Of a stretch of 64,000 bases of DNA, positions 23,605-36,362 are shown one piece after another. The notes under the pieces are model-generated. The model saw only the letters and a program-made list of their open reading frames with translations. It searched no databases and had not been told where the DNA came from. The stretch lies in contig NC_080542.1 of the NCBI RefSeq assembly GCF_028640845.1, forward strand, positions 13,533,901 to 13,597,900, in the 5' to 3' direction. Both the position numbers and the translations under genes were made by a program. This DNA comes from Ahaetulla prasina (taxonomy: Eukaryota; Chordata; Lepidosauria; Squamata; Colubridae). Position 1 is the first letter of the stretch; every line of letters begins with the position of its first letter.

Positions 23605-26600
23605 TTTATTTATTTATTTATTTTATTTATTTATCAAATTTTTATACCGCCCTTCTCCCAAAGGACTCAGGGCGGTGTACAGCCAAAGATAAACAACAAG
23701 ATATATACAATTAAAACCAACAATTAAAAATATAGCAAATTACAAAGGCTGATAATTTAAAATTTAAAATTTAAAAATATTAATAAAACCCCAATTTAAA
23801 ATCAAAACTATTATGCCAGTCCCGCTTGAATAAATAAGTGTGTTTTTAGCTCACGATGGAAGGTCAGAAGATCAGGTACTTGACGTAGGCCAGGGGGAAG
23901 TTCATTCCAGAGCGTTGATGCTCCCACAGAGAAGGCCCTACTCCTGGGGGTCACCAGCCGACACTGTTTGGCGGACGGCACCCTGAGGAGACCCTCTCTG
24001 TGAGAGCGTACGGGTCAGTGGGAGGCATAGGGTAACAGCAGGCGGTCTCGTAAGTACCCGGGTCCTAAGCCATGGAGCGCTTTAAAGGTGGTAACCAAAA
24101 TCTTGAAGCGCACCCAAAAGACCACAGGAAGCCAGTGCAGACTACGGAGCAGTGATGTTACGTGAGAGCCACGAGCGGCTCCCGTTACTACTCGCACAGC
24201 CACATTCTGGACTAACTGCAGCCTCCGGGTGCACCTCAAGGGCAGCCCCATGTAGAGAGCATTGCAGTAATCCAACCGAGACATAACCAGAGCGTGGGTG
24301 ACTGTGCATAAGGCATCCCGGTCAAGGAAGGGACGAAACTGGCGAACCAAGCGAACTTGGTAGAAGGCCCTCCTGGAGACGGCCGCCAGATGTTCATCAA
24401 AGGACAGCCGTCCATCCAGGAGGACGCCCAAGTTGCGAACCACCTCCTTTGGGGCCACTAACTCGCCCCCAACAGTCAGCTGCAGATGCAGCTGACTGTA
24501 CCGGGGTGCCGGCATCCACAGCCACTCCGTCTTGGAGGGATTGAGCCTGAGTCTGTTTCTCCCCATCCAGACCCGTAAAGCTTCCAGGCACCGGGACAGC
24601 ACTTCGACCGCTTCGTTGGGGTGGTCCGGGGTGGAAAAGTACAGCTAAATGTCATCACCCCGAAACCACTGATGACCTCACCCAGCGGCTTCATATAGAT
24701 GTTGAACAGGGTAGGCGAGAGAATCGACCCCTGATGCACCCCACAAGTGAGATGCCTCGCGGACGACCTCTGCCCCCCTGTCAACACCGTCTGCGACCGG
24801 TCGGAGAGATAGGAGAAGAACCACCGATAAACGGTGCCTCCCACTCCCAATCCCTCCAGCCGGCACAGCAGGATACCATGGTCGATGGTATCAAAAGCCG
24901 CTGAGAGATCTAATAGGACCAAGGCAGAGGAGCAACCCCTGTCCCTGGCCCTCCAGAGGTCATCCACCAACGCGACCAAAGCTGTCTCCATGCTGTAACC
25001 GGGTCGGAAGCCGGACTGGAACAGGTCTAGATAGACAGCTTCCTCCAGGTGCCGGGGAAGCTGCCATGCAACCACACTCTCTACAACCTTCGCCACAAAG
25101 CGAAGGTTGGAGACTGGACGATAATTTCCCAAAATAGCTGGGTCCAGGGAAGGCCTCTTAAGGAGAGGTCTCACCACCGCCTCTTTCAAGGCGGCGGGGA
25201 AACCCCTTCCCCCAAAGAAGCATTTATAATCCCCTGGAGCCAGCCTCGTGTCACTTCCTGAGCAGCCAGCACTAACCAGGAAGGACACGGGTCCAGTAAA
25301 CATGTAGTTGCATGTAACTTCCCCAGCAACCTGTCCACGTCCTCGAGAGCCACAGAATCAAACTCATCCCAAATAGCCTCAACAAGACGTGTCTCCGTCA
25401 TCTCAGCTGGATCATCGCAATCTTGGTCCAAACTATCCCGAAGCTGAACGATTTTATCGTATAGATAACCGTTAAACTCCTCAGCTCGTCCTTGTAAAGG
25501 GTCATCCCGTCCCTCTTGATGAAGGAGGGAACGGGTCACCCGAAACAAGGCGGCCGGGCGGTTATCTGCCGATGCAATGAGGGTGGAAACGTAAGAGCGT
25601 TTCGCCTCCCTCATTGCCACTAGGTAGGTCTTAGTATAAGACCTCACTAGTGTCCGATCAGCCTCGGAACGGCTGGACCTCCAAATACTCTCTAGGCGTC
25701 TTCTCCGGCGTTTCATCTCTCTCAGCTCCTCGGAAAACAAGGGAGCCAATTGAGATCTACACCGGGTCAGAGGCCGCAAAGGCACGACACGGTCCAAAGC
25801 CCCAGCCGCGGCCCGTTCCCAGGCCGCAACCAGTTCTTCAGTCGTGCCGTGGGTAAGATCCTCAGGGAACGGCCCAAGCTCCGTCAGGAACCTCTCCGGG
25901 TCCATCAGGCACCTGGGACGGAACCAACGCATTGGCTCCGTCTCCCTGCGGTGGTGAGCGGCGGTCCGAAAGTCTAGGCGAAGAAGAAAATGATCTGACC
26001 ATGACACCGGTTCCTTCACTATATCTCCTAAATCCAGATCATTAACCCACTGACCAGAGATAAAAATCAGGTCTAGCACGCCTCCCCCAATGTGTGTAGG
26101 GCCATCAGTTACTTGAATCAGATCCAAGGCCGTCATGGAGGCCTGGAACTCCTGAACCACCGTTGATGACAAGCCGGCCGATGGCAAGTTCAAATCCCCC
26201 AAGACCAAAAGTCTGGGAATCTCAACCGCCACGCCAGCAAGCACCTCTAGTAGCTCAGGTAGGGCTGTAGTCACGCAGCAAGGAGCCAGGTACGTGATCA
26301 ACAGCCCCATCTGATTCCGGTGGCCCCACTTCACAAGGAGGGATTCACAGCCAGCTATCTGAGGAACAGTGGACTCCCTCAGCTCCAGACTTTCTTTAAT
26401 CACAACCGCCACCCCCCCACCCCTACCTTGGGTCCTCGGCTGATGGAATGCACGGAAACCCGGAGGGCACAGTTCAACCAGGGGTACACCCCCTTCTGTG
26501 CCCAACCAGGTCTCCGTAATGCCCATAAAGTCCGCGGACTCATTCTGAATAAGGTCACAAATCAGGGGAGCCTTATTGACCACGGACCGGGCATTGCAAA

Positions 26601-28260
26601 GCATCAGCCGAAGACCCAAGCTCTGAGGGTCTTGACCATCCGGGGAACGAGTGAGGACTGAGGGGCCGGAGCACGTGATCGCTTTTAAACATCGAACACG
26701 TGCTCCCGAAGAATGATGCGGCCCCCTGCCTCCGCCATATCTGCCTCTCCCACTTACCGTAGAGATGGAATAATACTCTCTGCTCTGCACATTCCCCTCC
26801 CCCCCGTCTTCGGACTGGCTGAAATAATGTCGTGAGCGTGCGCTGGGACTGGACATACCCTCCCCGACGGGTTTCCCCCAACACCCGACCTTACCCTCCC
26901 CCCCTTTAAAAATTCCCTATTTAAAAATCCCCAAAGACTCTTCCTTGACGCATGCCACCTCTGTGGGTCCCAAGACCCGTCATTGAGGCCGGCTCTAGGT
27001 AATGTGGCGGGCCATTCCTGCGAGGCGGGGGCACCTCGCAGGCGCAAGAGTTCATGTGGCGAATAACGCATGGAATCAACCGACAACTGACTACGTCCCC
27101 TTTAGCAGCTGAGATGTTATGCTGAGATGTTTTTCCGGGGTCCGGTATCAGATGGAAAAAGAAGACAGGCAGTCCGTCCTGGATAGATGTAAAATCCATT
27201 GATATCCTGGTGGATTAACAGACAAAAGATCGTAAACTGTCTCAACCCAGCCAGGACCAAAGCATGACTGCTCTGTTCCATAGTCCGAATCCTCTCAGGG
27301 AAGTAGATGGTGCAACCGTCGCCTCCTTCACTGTCCGTCATTGTCCCCCTTATAACAGGGGACTCGTCAAGCAGAAACCACAACGCCTCCGGCGTTCCTC
27401 TCATCTCCGGCTCCAACCTCCGCAGGTACCTGGAAATGCCATCCAAGGGGCCGTCTCCTCACCTCCCACGCCCCTCCTGGCAGAACCAGGCCACAACCCG
27501 AAGGATTCGGCCATCGAAAATGCCGCAGTTGGTCTTGCAGCTAGAGGAACAAAACAAAAAACGTCGATCCAGCCGGACCACCATCTCCCTCCAACGGCTC
27601 ATCCTGTCTGCTGTCCTTCATCGCTCACCCCTCCTCCAGCACTGTGCATGGCAGCCGTGGCTATCAAGAGGCCTAAACCTCGTCCAACGGCCACCGGATA
27701 GATGTTCTGCTGGGCCAGAGAATGCCGTCTGTGGGAGAGATGTTCCAGCAGTCCAGGGAGGAGGTCCGAGGGTGGGGGTAAAAGGGTAGCCACGATGTCA
27801 GCTAGAGGATACACTGTCCTGCCCCATGCCTCGACATGGTCGTCAAGTCCACTACTCGCCCCCACCCTCAGCGGGGGAGATGGTCCGACGAGCTGGGAAC
27901 TAGAAGACCAGGAGGCGTAGTCCAGGGGTGCAATCAGGGCACGGCTGAATAAGCACCATCTTGGCTGAAAACATGCAGCCCCCTCCCCACATCTCCACAA
28001 GGCCGCCTCCACCTGTCCGCCAAGCCTCAACCGCCGACGGGGAAGATAATTGTGGTGAAGCGAGGGCCAAAGTGCCAAGCCACGCAGTCCAGGCATCGCG
28101 GCGTAGTTGGCACACGCTGCCCCCCCACACCTCCACATGGCCGTTCGTCTCCTACCGCTCACCCTTCATTTAACAGGGAGATGGTAAAAAGAGCGGGGGA
28201 CCCGGGACCATGAGGCTCAGTCCGAGGGGTGTCGTCCGATGGAAGCAGTTAGCTGTGCTA
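23605..28260 (-). mobile_element. L2 LINE, long copy with 5' UTR, inactive
   Basis: On the minus strand: GC-rich 5' UTR (about 28260 to 26860), endonuclease and reverse transcriptase frames, 3' UTR, and tail ending near 23640 with TATA and (TAAA)n. It is about 4.65 kb. It lies between genes A and B on the same strand. Its 5' UTR is homologous to that of the plus-strand copy at 55430-55700. Confidence 0.88.
24015..26856 (-). pseudogene. L2 LINE ORF2 remnant (endonuclease and reverse transcriptase)
   Basis: 25186-26856 carries the endonuclease ([48 protein letters not shown]). A frameshift near 25200-25300 leads to the polymerase (NYRPVSNLRFVAKVVESVV, SGFRPGYSMETAL, LLDLSAAFDTIDH). A short deletion near 24650 removes the YADD catalytic motif, and a last frame (24015-24602) gives the C-terminus. 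Dead, but its stops are few. Confidence 0.9.
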
Positions 28261-29091
28261 GAAACAAACACCGCTAATTTTGCAGTTCCATGACAACTGA
28301 AGTCTGTAATTAAAGGCAAAGTATTTGAGATGGAGGGGGTTTAGAAAAGGTCAGCTCCTTCTCTAATTTCCAAAAGTGAAATCTCAAAAGGAGAATGAAA
28401 AAAATACTACAATGTTCCATTTTTTTTCCAGTTGAAAGAATGTCTAATTACAAATGGAAATGTCCACCATGAATTATGAATCACATTTTTCTTTTTTTTC
28501 TTGTTTTAGTTATTTCAAACCAAATATATTTAATAAGTAGTATCGAAGCAGTTTGTTGGTGCATGGAAACATAAAATGGCAATTCTAAAAAATATACTTA
28601 TTTCTCTGAAAGACATACAGTAGTGGCCAAAATTGTGGAAATCTTTTGGGAAAAGTGTGTTTTCTAAAACTAGCTAATAACAACACGTTGTGTTTTTTTT
28701 TTGGAGTAGTTCCATAAAATTATATATCAATAGAAAGATAATTTAATCAAGAACATAATGCAATAAATTTTGTGAAGAATCTGCTGTTAGAATAGCAGTT
28801 AAAGCATAAAGAAGAAAAGTGAAACATGTAGAAAAAATGAGATATACAAAAATTATCACCATATCAGTTAATAGTCGGGTAACTTTTAGCATGAATTATG
28901 GCCTTACAACATCTTCCCATGGAGTGAACCAAGTCTTTTAGTTCTGCAGCTGCTATAATGTGAAACCAAGATTGAATGATTTCTTCTATTAACTGGGTTT
29001 TATTGCTGGGTCACTTCTGACTAACAAGTCAGCTTTAGACGGCTCCATAGTTTTTCAACTGGGATAAGGTCTGGGCTATTCCCAGCAGTGG

Positions 29092-29279
29092 AATATTTTA
29101 TTTTATTTTATTTTATTTTATTTTATTTTATTTTATTTTATTTTATTTTATTTTATTTTATTTTATTTTATTTTATTTTATTTTATTTTATTTTATTTTA
29201 TTTTAATTTAATTTAATTTAATTTAATTTAATTTAATTTAATTTAATTTAATTTAATTTAATTTAATTTAATTTAATTT
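29092..29279. repeat. Microsatellite (TTTTA)n then (TTTAA)n
   Basis: Pentanucleotide units, about 21 of TTTTA followed by about 15 of TTTAA, forming the tail of the LINE above. Confidence 0.95.
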
Positions 29280-29593
29280 TTTTTATTAGTCAGACATGTA
29301 CAAGATAACAGGTATAAGTATAAACACGGACATAGAAATGAGTACAAATAAATGGGGACAGAAGGACAGGGATAGTAGGCACACTGGTGCACTTATGCAT
29401 GCCTCCTTTACGGACCTCTTAGAAATGGGTTGAGATACATGGTAGACAGTTTAAGGTTGAAGCTATGGTGGTTTGAGGCTGTAACAATGGAGTCAGGTAG
29501 AGCATTCCAGGCATTGACCACTCTGTTGCTGAAGTCGTATTTTCTGCAATCAAGTTTGGAGCGGTTTGTATTTATTGTTTGCCTGAGTACTAT

Positions 29594-30551
29594 TGTTGTG
29601 ACCCAGGCCCCCGGGCCTGGCATCCTGGAGGAGGATGACTCAGAGAGTGAGGAGGAGGAGCTGGCAAGGCCTGATTCTCCTGGGCCCTCTTCCTACTTGA
29701 CAATGCCCCAAAAGCCAGTTGTTGAGGATCAATCCTGACTCGATGGGAGACTGCGAAGACGTGATAGGCACACGCAGCAGAGGAGGTGGAGGGGCAGACC
29801 CAGGGTGTGCTTAGTCATGGAGCGACACCTCACAGGGGATAAATGCAGGAAGAGGAGCTCTGTGGCTCTATGTGTTGGACAAAGCTGCAAACTCGTCGGA
29901 CATTCTGTTTCATGGATTGAAGACTGAATCTATTTGTGAGTGACTTTTGCTTTCCCTGTAATTTCCTGGTTACCTCTGTTATGGAATTCAAAGGATTGAC
30001 GAAGAATTCCGGGAACAAACAGAAAAGGTTTAATCATGTGCAGGCTCAGCAGCAAGGAAGACAAGCAATACTGAGCAAAAAGTTGTTCTAACACAGTCAT
30101 CTTTATACTTAAAAATACAGGAAACTTGTCTTGTAAAGCTATATAACTTTTCAATCTAAGTAAATTTCCTGTCAAGCAGTTTGTGGTTAGCTATAAGCTT
30201 CCTGCTGCTCTGTGGCAAAGCTATGTGTGAAATTTTGCTCTTACAACATGCACATTTGTCTGTATTTATCTATCTCATCCTATATTGATAAAAGTGGATT
30301 TTATCAAACTTCTGTACCTTTTCCCATTTTATTCCATGTTATCCCATGTTATTCTATCTTATTCTATCTTACCTCTATAACAGACTGTTTCAGCTCACTT
30401 CTACAAGATAAGAGATTTTGGCAGGCATGTGGGGAAACGTGGCCAGAACATTTCTGTGCCAAAGGGAACCTGGACAAGTGTAAATAAACTGTTGGCAGAA
30501 GGCCTTCGACTGCTTATTTTCTTGGGAACGTTGGGTGGGGGGGACAGAACA
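29594..30551 (+). mobile_element. Solo LTR with 5-bp target duplication and a nested insertion
   Basis: Starts TGTTGTGACC and ends GGGACAGAACA; ACTAT flanks both sides (29589-29593 and 30552-30556). AATAAA lies at about 30484. Its first 300 bp resemble the minus-strand LTR at 4219-4761 (acidic GAGGAGGAG region, GGGGCAGACC, TAAATGCAGG). A segment at 29978-30376 seems inserted, bounded by TTACCTCT on both sides. Confidence 0.8.
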
Positions 30552-30676
30552 ACTATTGAGCTTGAAGGTGAAGTAGTTCTTATCTTGAAACTTCAAAAAC
30601 AAGTGGTGTTATTAGCCATCAAACCTCAAAAATATACTTCTCCCAAAAGGTTTCCACAATTTTGGCCACTACTGTA

Positions 30677-31562
30677 GATATAACATTCTAGCAAGTTCCA
30701 CTTTATTATGGGATCCCCAATCGAGTCGACTCATATTGATATCCCACCTTTAAGATGTTTATAAATAACATGAGGCAGTGAACACGTGTAATATGTCTTC
30801 TTCTGCCTATTTTCCCCACAACAACAACCTTGTATGGTGGGCTGGGCTGATAGAGAGTAATTGGTCACCCAGTCAGCCTTTATACCTAAGATGACACAGT
30901 AACTTATGGTCTCATAGTTTCTAGCCTGGTGCCTAAAAAATTATACCAAATTGTTCTATTTCATTCCATTCTCAAAATTAAATGACTTTCATACTGTACG
31001 CCCAAAAATGGAAGGACATTTTGATTCTCACCCTGGATAAATGGCTACAGAAGCTGATGGAGTTGGCAAGAAATGGCTAAATTGACCATTTTGATTAACG
31101 AAAAGAATATAAGTATTTTTGCTGCCACATGGCTTCTGAACTTTGTGCCTGAGGTAGAGAAAGAATGAACTTTGATTTTGGGTTTTACCGATTAAATTGA
31201 TATGTGTTTATAAGAATGGCCAGTTTATATTATTATGGAAAAGCAAAAAGTTGTGATTTGATGTTAATGCTTTATTTTACTGCAACAGAAGGAGTGGGAA
31301 GTCAATGCTTTTTTTTCTTTTCTCCAGCCCCTTCTCCCTTTCTCTTTTCCCACTGTCTTCCTATTTACTTTTGTATTTTATTCTGTAACCTAATAAAATG
31401 TTTAAACCCTTCAAGAAGTATTCTTATTTCATGCAAGTGTAGATTTTTAATGATATTCTTATTTCAGAATCAATAAATACCATCATCTAATGAGTTTTGC
31501 ATTTTGTGCTGCCATAGGTGGAAGGTTGTGTTCAATGAGCAAACTGAACTTCATATTCATTA
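30677..31562. other. Intergenic sequence and likely 3' UTR of V2R gene B
   Basis: No gene seen. TTTATT at 31377-31382 (AATAAA on the minus strand) lies about 180 bp past the stop of gene B and is a candidate polyadenylation signal. Confidence 0.4.
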
Positions 31563-32458
31563 TCATTTTTTCACTAATTGCTTCTTTGTATTCAAATCAG
31601 GTCTCAAAATAATGATATAGCATTTGGGGGAAAAGATGCAGCCCAGCAATCCGGCTGCTGAAGCCAAAATGGAGAAGATCTCCACAGCCACCATGTATTT
31701 GCCCTTTGTACTCAGATAGGTTGGAACAAAAGATATCCAGACACTGCAAAAGACCAACATGCTGAAGGTGATAAATTTGGCTTCATTAAAGCTATCTGGT
31801 AACTTCCTAGCTAGGAAGGCCACAGTGAAACTGACAGCAGTCAAGAACCCCAGAAAACTAAGAACAATATAAAACATTGTGGTTGAACCTTCATTACATT
31901 TGAGGACAATTTCTTCAGCCATGGAGTGCATGTCAGAATCTGGAAATGGGGGAGAACTTGCCAACCATTTTACACAAATAGTAAATTGTGCTAGGGAGCA
32001 AGATAAGACAATAGTGTTGGCCAGTCTTTTCCCCACCCATTTCCTCATTTTGGAGCTTGGCTTGGTGGCCATGAAAGCAAGAACCACTATGGTTGTTTTG
32101 CCCAATATGCAAGATAAAGCAACTGAGAAGATGATGCCAAAAGCAGTTTGTCGCATTAGACATTTCACTTGGTCAGGTTGCCCAATGAAGAGCAAACTGC
32201 AAAGGAAAGAGAGCAGGAGAACAATGAGAAGAATGTAGGTGAGGTTCCGGTTGTTGGCTTTGACTATGGGGGTATCCTGGTGTTTAATGAAGATGCCCAG
32301 CACCAAAACTGTGATAAAGGAAAAGAAAAGACTAATGGTGGCTAAGGTGATTCCCAGCGGCTCATTGTAAGACAAGAATGTTGCTCTTTTTAGAATGCAG
32401 AGATTTTGAGCCTTGTTTGGATATTGGTCTTCTGAACATTGGAAGCAATCAACTGCAT
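31563..32458 (-). CDS. V2R gene B exon 6: seven membrane helices and stop
   Basis: Acceptor AG at 32460-32459, phase 1, then [16 protein letters not shown]; stop TGA at 31565-31563. All seven helices are present. Class C marks: [41 protein letters not shown] and [13 protein letters not shown]. It is 896 bp, as in gene C. The first 23 codons complete the nine-cysteine region with three cysteines. Compared with gene A, the helices are nearly the same and the second extracellular loop ([15 protein letters not shown]) varies most. Confidence 0.95.
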
Positions 32459-32583
32459 CTGGAACAAGAAAACATCATGGTCAGTTTTTAGAAATAGATA
32501 ATCGAACTGAGAGTTAATGGAATTCATTTATTCCTCATTTAGTAATTCCTTTTTATATTTAGTGCCATTCTATAAGTATGCCA

Positions 32584-32811
<228 letters not shown>

Positions 32812-32960
32812 TATTCATACTTTTATACCGCCCTATCTCCCTAGGGACTCAGGGCGGTGTACAGCCATATAAAAACATATATATATATATATATATATAC
32901 AAAGTAAAACATTAATTTAAAAAACTTATTACATAGGCCGAATATTTAAAATAGAGATAT
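32812..32960 (-). mobile_element. L2 LINE 3' tail
   Basis: ATACCGCCCTATCTCCCTAG and GGGCGGTGTACAGCC match the tail of the L2 at 23640-23690. It holds a short (AT)n at 32878-32899. Confidence 0.7.
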
Positions 32961-33143
32961 AAATAATAAAACCCAATTTACAATCTTCTATCAGGAGAGA
33001 GAAAGAGATAGAGAGACAGTGTGGTGAGGTCTCTCCTTATTACAAAATCTAATAATACTCAGAATATTTAATCATTCAGAACTCATCCCAACTGAATAGC
33101 AAAAAAATTGTTTTGTTTAGGTGGAAAAGGAAAATGCATATTA

Positions 33144-33530
33144 TGTCAGCTTTGGAAGCCATACTAGGTCGAACGCTTCCATACACTTCCACTTTCTCCT
33201 GTGTGGGAAAGTAGGGGAGAGAGGAGTGGTAAAGGGGATTATTAGACATAACAACATTCTTCCTGCCAGTCAAGGTCAGGCTGGGCTCGCATCTGGAGAA
33301 GGAGTGGCCGGAGTGATGTCTCGAGATGGGACGGTTGAAGATTGGAGCATGTGATCAGCAGAGGGGTCATGAGGGTGGGGATTTTGGAGTTTGTATTACT
33401 GAGGGAGGAACCCGGATCTCCAGATTCAGATTTCCACCAACTGTGCCAGCTTGCCAATGTTAGTAAAGAACTTCGAAAAATGTTTGCTTCAGAGTCTTTT
33501 CTGCAAGGAGAGTTTTCTGAAACGCTGACA
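33144..33530 (+). mobile_element. Solo LTR, 387 bp
   Basis: Starts TGTCAGCTTTGGAAGCC and ends AACGCTGACA. Flanks TATTA and TTTTA agree at four of five bases. It is a relative of the LTR within 59716-60355. Confidence 0.7.
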
Positions 33531-33732
33531 TTTTATATGCTATACCGTTACATAATGGAATTAGCTCTAAAAATTAACAACTACATCCCAATTCTATCCT
33601 AGTCCTCTTTTTCACATACATACATATCAGAGAGAAACAGGGGGCGGGGGCAAAGGAGAGGGAAAATACCTCAACCTAGAAAAGAAAAATGTTCTGCATT
33701 AATCAGAAGATATAATCTGGAACAATATAGAG

Positions 33733-33867
33733 CAGGGGTGTCAAACTCGCATTGTCACGGCGGCATAACGAGATCTATCAGGACATTTCCCCCCTTCGCT
33801 AAACTGGGCAGGAGCAGGGCCAGCACGTGACGCATCCGGCCTGCAGGCTGCAAGTTTGACAGCCCTG
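33733..33867. mobile_element. hAT-like MITE, 135 bp
   Basis: Ends CAGGGGTGTCAAACTC and, inverted, CAGGGCTGTCAAACTT. An 8-bp duplication, ATATAGAG / ATATAGGG, flanks it with one mismatch. Same end family as 59110-59480. Confidence 0.8.
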
Positions 33868-34477
33868 ATATAGGGTAACCTAGACTGGACATTTATTTAT
33901 GGATGTTCTGAAATATCCATTCATATTTCATATTTATTAAAATAGTACATAGAATGTAATATTTTATATTTATTATAAACTTGTTATATTTATTATTAAA
34001 TTTAATATATTTAATATTTATGCAACAATATCGTGGCAGGATCCAGTTGGTCCCTGGGACCAGAGGTTTAGTTTTCCAAAGCTTTGGGGCTCAGGCTGGA
34101 ATCCATCCTCAGGAAACTTCTCTCTCTCCAGCCCTGCTCAATGATTACTCAGCATATAGACCAGCAAAGACATCCAAGATGAGAACGACAGTCCCACAAT
34201 ATTACAGCCAACTTAAACAAAGCAACTGTATAACGGAAAAGAAACGGTGGAAAATGAGAGGAACAGACGCCACCCCAGTAAGATTTTATGGAGCCCACAA
34301 TATATATACAAAATAGGGGTCCTATCATACCCCCGTAGGAGTCTGAATCTGTGATGGAAGACAAACAGGTGACAGAGAGCAGGAAAGTGGGTCTGTTGGC
34401 TGTGGAGGAAACGAGGGAAGGGCAAAGTCAGGATGGGTAGAGCAGGGGAGAGGTAGAACAAGGGAGAGGGGATTCAG
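33868..34477. other. Gene B intron 5, unclassified
   Basis: AT-rich to 34020, then a moderately GC-rich piece (34025-34470) of repeat-like texture. No family recognised. The same texture resumes after the LINE at 35196, so the LINE may be nested in it. Confidence 0.35.
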
Positions 34478-35195
34478 AGTTGTAAACCTAATCTTGCGTA
34501 GCTTCTTCTCCAAAAACTCTACTCTACTAACCAGAGCATATAAAACATTTGCTAGACCAATTCTTGAATACAGCTCAACTGTCTGGAACCAATACCACAT
34601 TTCTGACATCAATACAATTGAACGTGTCCAGAAATATTTTACAAGAAGAGTTCTCCATTCCTCTGAAAACAACAAAATACCTTATCCCACCAGATTTGAA
34701 ATCCTGGGTTTAGAAAAGTTAGAACTACGCCGCCTTCGACATGATTTGAGTTTAACTCATAGAATCATCTATTACAATGTTTTTCCTGTCGAAGATTACT
34801 TCAGCTTCAATTGCAACAATACATGAGCACACAATAGATTTAAGCTCAATGTTAACCGCTCCAATCTTGATTGCAGAAAATACAACTTCAGTAACAGAGT
34901 TGTTAATGCCTGGAATACACTACCTGACTCTGTGGTCTCTTCCCAAAATCCCAAAATCTTCAACCAAAAACTGTCTACTATTGACCTCACCCCATTCCTA
35001 AGAGGTCTATAAGGGGTGTGCATAAGAGCACAAGAGTGCCTACCATTCCCGTTCTATTATTTCCTTTCTTTATATTCAATTAATTTAGTTATTACATACT
35101 TATACTTATATATATATATACTTATATACTGTATAGTTATTTCATGCTTCTGATCATATATACTGTGTGACAAAATAAATAAATAAATAAATAGT
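34478..35195 (+). mobile_element. CR1-group LINE 3' end
   Basis: Frame VVNLILRSFFSKNSTLLTRA, then FARPILEYSSTVWN, IERVQKYFTRRVLHSSE and LTPFLRGL with one internal stop (after FNCNNT). The 3' UTR ends (AAAT)n at about 35176-35194. Confidence 0.85.
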
Positions 35196-36084
35196 TGAAG
35201 ACCAAGGCCAAGGCCCACCCCTCCTCATCCTAGTGCCTGCAGAAGAGAGCAATGTGGGTTGTGTGGCTTACGAGGAAGGAAAGGCCCCCGATTCCCTTCA
35301 AAAGGAACTCTGGGGATGGAGTTAAAGGAGAGGCAGTTGGGAGGGAAACAAACACTGAGTTCATTTAGTGTTGAGAGTGGGGCCTGCATTCCTGGCATTC
35401 CTCCTGACTTTCTGAATTATAGTCATGCTTCTGTGTGCTTATCTTGTCTTGCTGGAATTATTGCCATGAATTCTCCGCTTTTGGGACTCATTATCTTGTC
35501 CTGCCGGAGTGATTAATCTGCAGTCAGTCCTTAGAGCATTTGGACTGGAGTATCTGCGGACAGAAGCTGCTGCAGATTTGGGGGAGAGCTGTTCTCCAGA
35601 CCAGAGAGTAAACAGGACGTTGGGGGCAAAGTTGGTGCCAACAAAGGGACTCATACCAGTTCTCTGGCTGTGTTGCTTTCATACCATGTCCTGGGTCATC
35701 ACAGGTCCTTCTCAGACCTACTGCAGCTCAAAAGGAGCTGCAGTACCTACCTACAACCTAGCTAAATGGCTGATACAACCCTTAAGCTACTTGACTCCAA
35801 CCTTGAACAGCATGGTAATATCCACCATACAATTTTTAATCTGGAGAGAGAAAAGTTCCCTAAGGATAGGCTCTAGCATGAGACTGAAAGCTTGGAAGAC
35901 TGACTCAGATTGGATCCTGCAATATTATCCTGAGACGCATGTATTTGTCTTCATTCATGAGCAATATCATTGGTTCAGCCACCACATTAGAAGTCAGTTG
36001 TAGAAAGTTTTTAAAAAAAAAATAAAATAGAATTTTGAATCACAGTTAAGGAGACCGAATAGTGCTGTACAAAACAACTCTTAC
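35196..36084. other. Gene B intron 5, unclassified repeat-like sequence
   Basis: Open stretches occur but none resembles a known protein. TCATCACAG at about 35697-35705 could be an LTR end, but no partner start is clear. Probably an old retroelement. Confidence 0.3.
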
Positions 36085-36211
36085 CCATCTGGTTTGAAAT
36101 TTTCCCTTGTGCACATCGAAAGCAATTATAACAGCAAAATGGCTTTCCTTCTATTTTCATCTTTCTGGATCCTGGATAGCAATTGTTGTTGCATACAGAA
36201 AGAGGTGGAAC
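36085..36211 (-). CDS. V2R gene B exon 5: nine-cysteine domain
   Basis: 127 bp, acceptor AG at 36213-36212, donor GTAAG after 36085, phases 0 and 1. It opens [15 protein letters not shown] and closes [11 protein letters not shown]. Six cysteines are here ([14 protein letters not shown]), and exon 6 adds three. Matches exon 5 of A and C in length and cysteine spacing. Confidence 0.94.
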
Positions 36212-36362
36212 CTATTAAGATTTATAAAGCAGGATTTATAGAAAGTCGTAAGTTTTTTTTCCCATAAAAATTCTATTTTAGAGTGGATTTTACTTTTAAA
36301 TAATGATCATGGGAGGTAGGTGTCCTGAAAACTCCTGATGTTTTACAACAATTACAGCAATA

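Larger units (their letters stand above)
29092..30640 (-). mobile_element. CR1-group LINE 3' end nested in Tc1/mariner
   Basis: Its tail is (TTTTA)n then (TTTAA)n at 29092-29279. On the minus strand the frame TNRSKLDCRKYDFSNRVVNA ends LNPFLRGP, as in the copy at 45070. It is split by the LTR at 29594-30551; sequence like its next upstream part (AAGGTGAAGTAGTT) resumes at about 30565. The exact outer boundary at the right is uncertain. Confidence 0.7.
28618..30674 (-). mobile_element. Tc1/mariner transposon with nested insertions
   Basis: Inverted ends CAGTAGTGGCCAAAATTGTG (28618) and its partner ending at 30674, each next to TA (28616-28617, 30675-30676), the target duplication of this superfamily. 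The transposase C-terminus is readable on the minus strand at 28860-29090 (SNKTQLIEEIIQSWFHII). The centre is replaced by a LINE which itself holds an LTR. Confidence 0.85.

Noticed and set aside
27264..27789. Plus-strand open frames in GC-rich DNA
   Set aside because: They lie antisense in the L2 5' UTR; GC-rich sequence has few stops. No homology recognised.
31879..32238. Plus-strand open frame over V2R gene B exon 6 (also 3477-3803 and 61258-61617)
   Set aside because: These are antisense shadows of the conserved seven-helix exons, recurring at matching places in all three genes.
34149..36003. Possible small host genes in intron 5 of gene B
   Set aside because: Several open frames, but no recognisable domain or exon pattern; the region looks like old retroelement sequence.
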